A DNA stretch of 7,015 nucleotides from CAZQKW01 sp964594075 (GTDB lineage Bacteria > Desulfobacterota > WTBG01 > CAIYCZ01): the NCBI GenBank assembly GCA_964594075.1, contig CAZQKW010000087.1, positions 1 to 7,015 of the forward strand, in the 5' to 3' direction. The notes under the pieces are model-generated. The model worked only from the letters and a program-made list of their open reading frames with translations. It was not told the DNA's origin and did not search any database. The position numbers and the translations under genes are program-made. Position 1 is the first letter of the stretch, and each line of letters begins with the position of its first letter. This document shows positions 6,797 through 7,015 of the stretch, in pieces.

Positions 6797-6847
6797 GTAA
6801 AACGGTGGTGCGGGCTGAGAGCCTTTCACGCGCCGAAGGGAATTCTG

Positions 6848-6929
6848 CCACAACAGTATGCTCGTGCGTTGATATCAAGACCACGGAACCGCGCGTAATA
6901 TGCCTCGAGCAGAGGCGGTTGTGTTGTGG
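6848..6929. other. Dyad-rich segment, possible structured RNA or repeat remnant
   Basis: The 82-bp stretch is closed by a perfect 8-bp inverted repeat CCACAACA (6848-6855) / TGTTGTGG (6922-6929). Inside are GCTCG/CGAGC (6860-6864 / 6906-6910), the alternative hairpin GCCTC/GAGGC (6902-6906 / 6912-6916) and the 10-bp palindrome TTGATATCAA (6869-6878). It lacks tRNA features and lies upstream of the mmdA promoter, next to the right repeat arm. It may belong to the same mobile or repeat unit as the arm. Confidence 0.3.
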
Positions 6930-6964
6930 AAATGAAATATTCTGGAAAATGTCCTGATTAATTC

Positions 6965-7013
6965 CAGGACTTTCCCCAAAAAATTTAAGAATCAAAGAGG
7001 GGCAGTTGATTTT
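6965..7013 (-). repeat. Right arm of the 49-bp perfect terminal inverted repeat
   Basis: This is the exact reverse complement of 1-49. Two further bases (7014-7015) lie outside it. At its inner edge GTCCTG (6951-6956) pairs with CAGGAC (6965-6970) around an 8-nt loop, corresponding to the hairpin of the left arm. The arm is 467 bp from the mmdA start, against 30 bp between the left arm and manC. Confidence 0.9.
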
Positions 7014-7015
7014 CA

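Larger units (their letters stand above)
6499..6964. other. 466-bp upstream region of the mmdA unit
   Basis: No convincing gene lies here. From mmdA outward it holds the Shine-Dalgarno site (6506-6511), a GC-rich dyad (6518-6530), an AT-rich predicted leader with a small hairpin TGCTT/AAGCA (6668-6681), a promoter (6769-6796) and a dyad-rich stretch up to the repeat arm. An 83-codon minus-strand frame (6744-6995) starts at a TTG inside the repeat arm, runs across the promoter and resembles nothing I know. It is probably not a gene. Confidence 0.6.

Noticed and set aside
6803..6850. TPP riboswitch suggested by GGTGCGGGCTGAGAGCC
   Set aside because: The CTGAGA core is there by resemblance only. 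The conserved second half (ACCCTT, GAACCTGATCTGG-like segment) is missing, and the stretch is upstream of the predicted transcript start.
6848..6929. tRNA gene
   Set aside because: The closing stem length and overall size are suggestive, but there is no TTCGA-type T loop, no D-loop pattern and no plausible anticodon arm.
6744..6995. 83-codon minus-strand frame starting in the right arm
   Set aside because: It has a TTG start without a ribosome site, runs across the promoter and dyads, and resembles no known protein.

Overview
The window holds two converging transcription units enclosed by a 49-bp perfect inverted repeat whose arms lie at the two extremities (1-49 and 6965-7013). No rRNA, tRNA, CRISPR array or transposase gene is visible. 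The genes suggest a free-living, probably anaerobic bacterium that makes mannose-containing surface polysaccharide and handles methylmalonyl-CoA and propionate through biotin enzymes. Protein style (short ManC without cupin domain, AlgC-type ManB, OadA-like protein fused to a biotin carrier domain) fits lineages such as Desulfobacterota, Nitrospirota or Omnitrophota. The sequence alone does not fix the phylum. Identical repeat ends are also what a metagenomic contig looks like when assembly stops at a multi-copy mobile element.

Left half, plus strand: manC (80-1150, mannose-1-phosphate guanylyltransferase) and manB (1317-2672, phosphomannomutase/phosphoglucomutase) form a GDP-mannose pair. 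They are separated by 166 bp containing a fragment that looks like a widespread intergenic repeat (TGTCATTCTGAACG...). ManB makes mannose-1-phosphate and ManC converts it to GDP-mannose. The isomerase that supplies mannose-6-phosphate is not in the window.

Right half, minus strand: mmdA/pccB-like carboxyltransferase (6498-4945), a conserved-looking small protein of about 63 aa (about 4907-4716), then an OadA/PycB-like carboxyltransferase with a C-terminal biotinyl domain (4691-2763). Together they supply the 12S-, 5S- and 1.3S-type activities of a methylmalonyl-CoA:pyruvate transcarboxylase. No biotin carboxylase and no sodium-pump membrane subunit is encoded beside them. Transcarboxylase is therefore the most economical reading, but a decarboxylase or carboxylase completed by genes elsewhere cannot be excluded.

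The 466 bp between mmdA and the right repeat arm are noncoding as far as can be seen. They hold a good sigma-70 type promoter (TTGACA, 16 bp, TATAGA) with a 13-bp palindrome between its boxes, a predicted leader of about 264 nt, a GC-rich dyad just before the Shine-Dalgarno sequence, and a dyad-rich stretch near the repeat arm. The 90 bp between the converging units show no convincing terminator.
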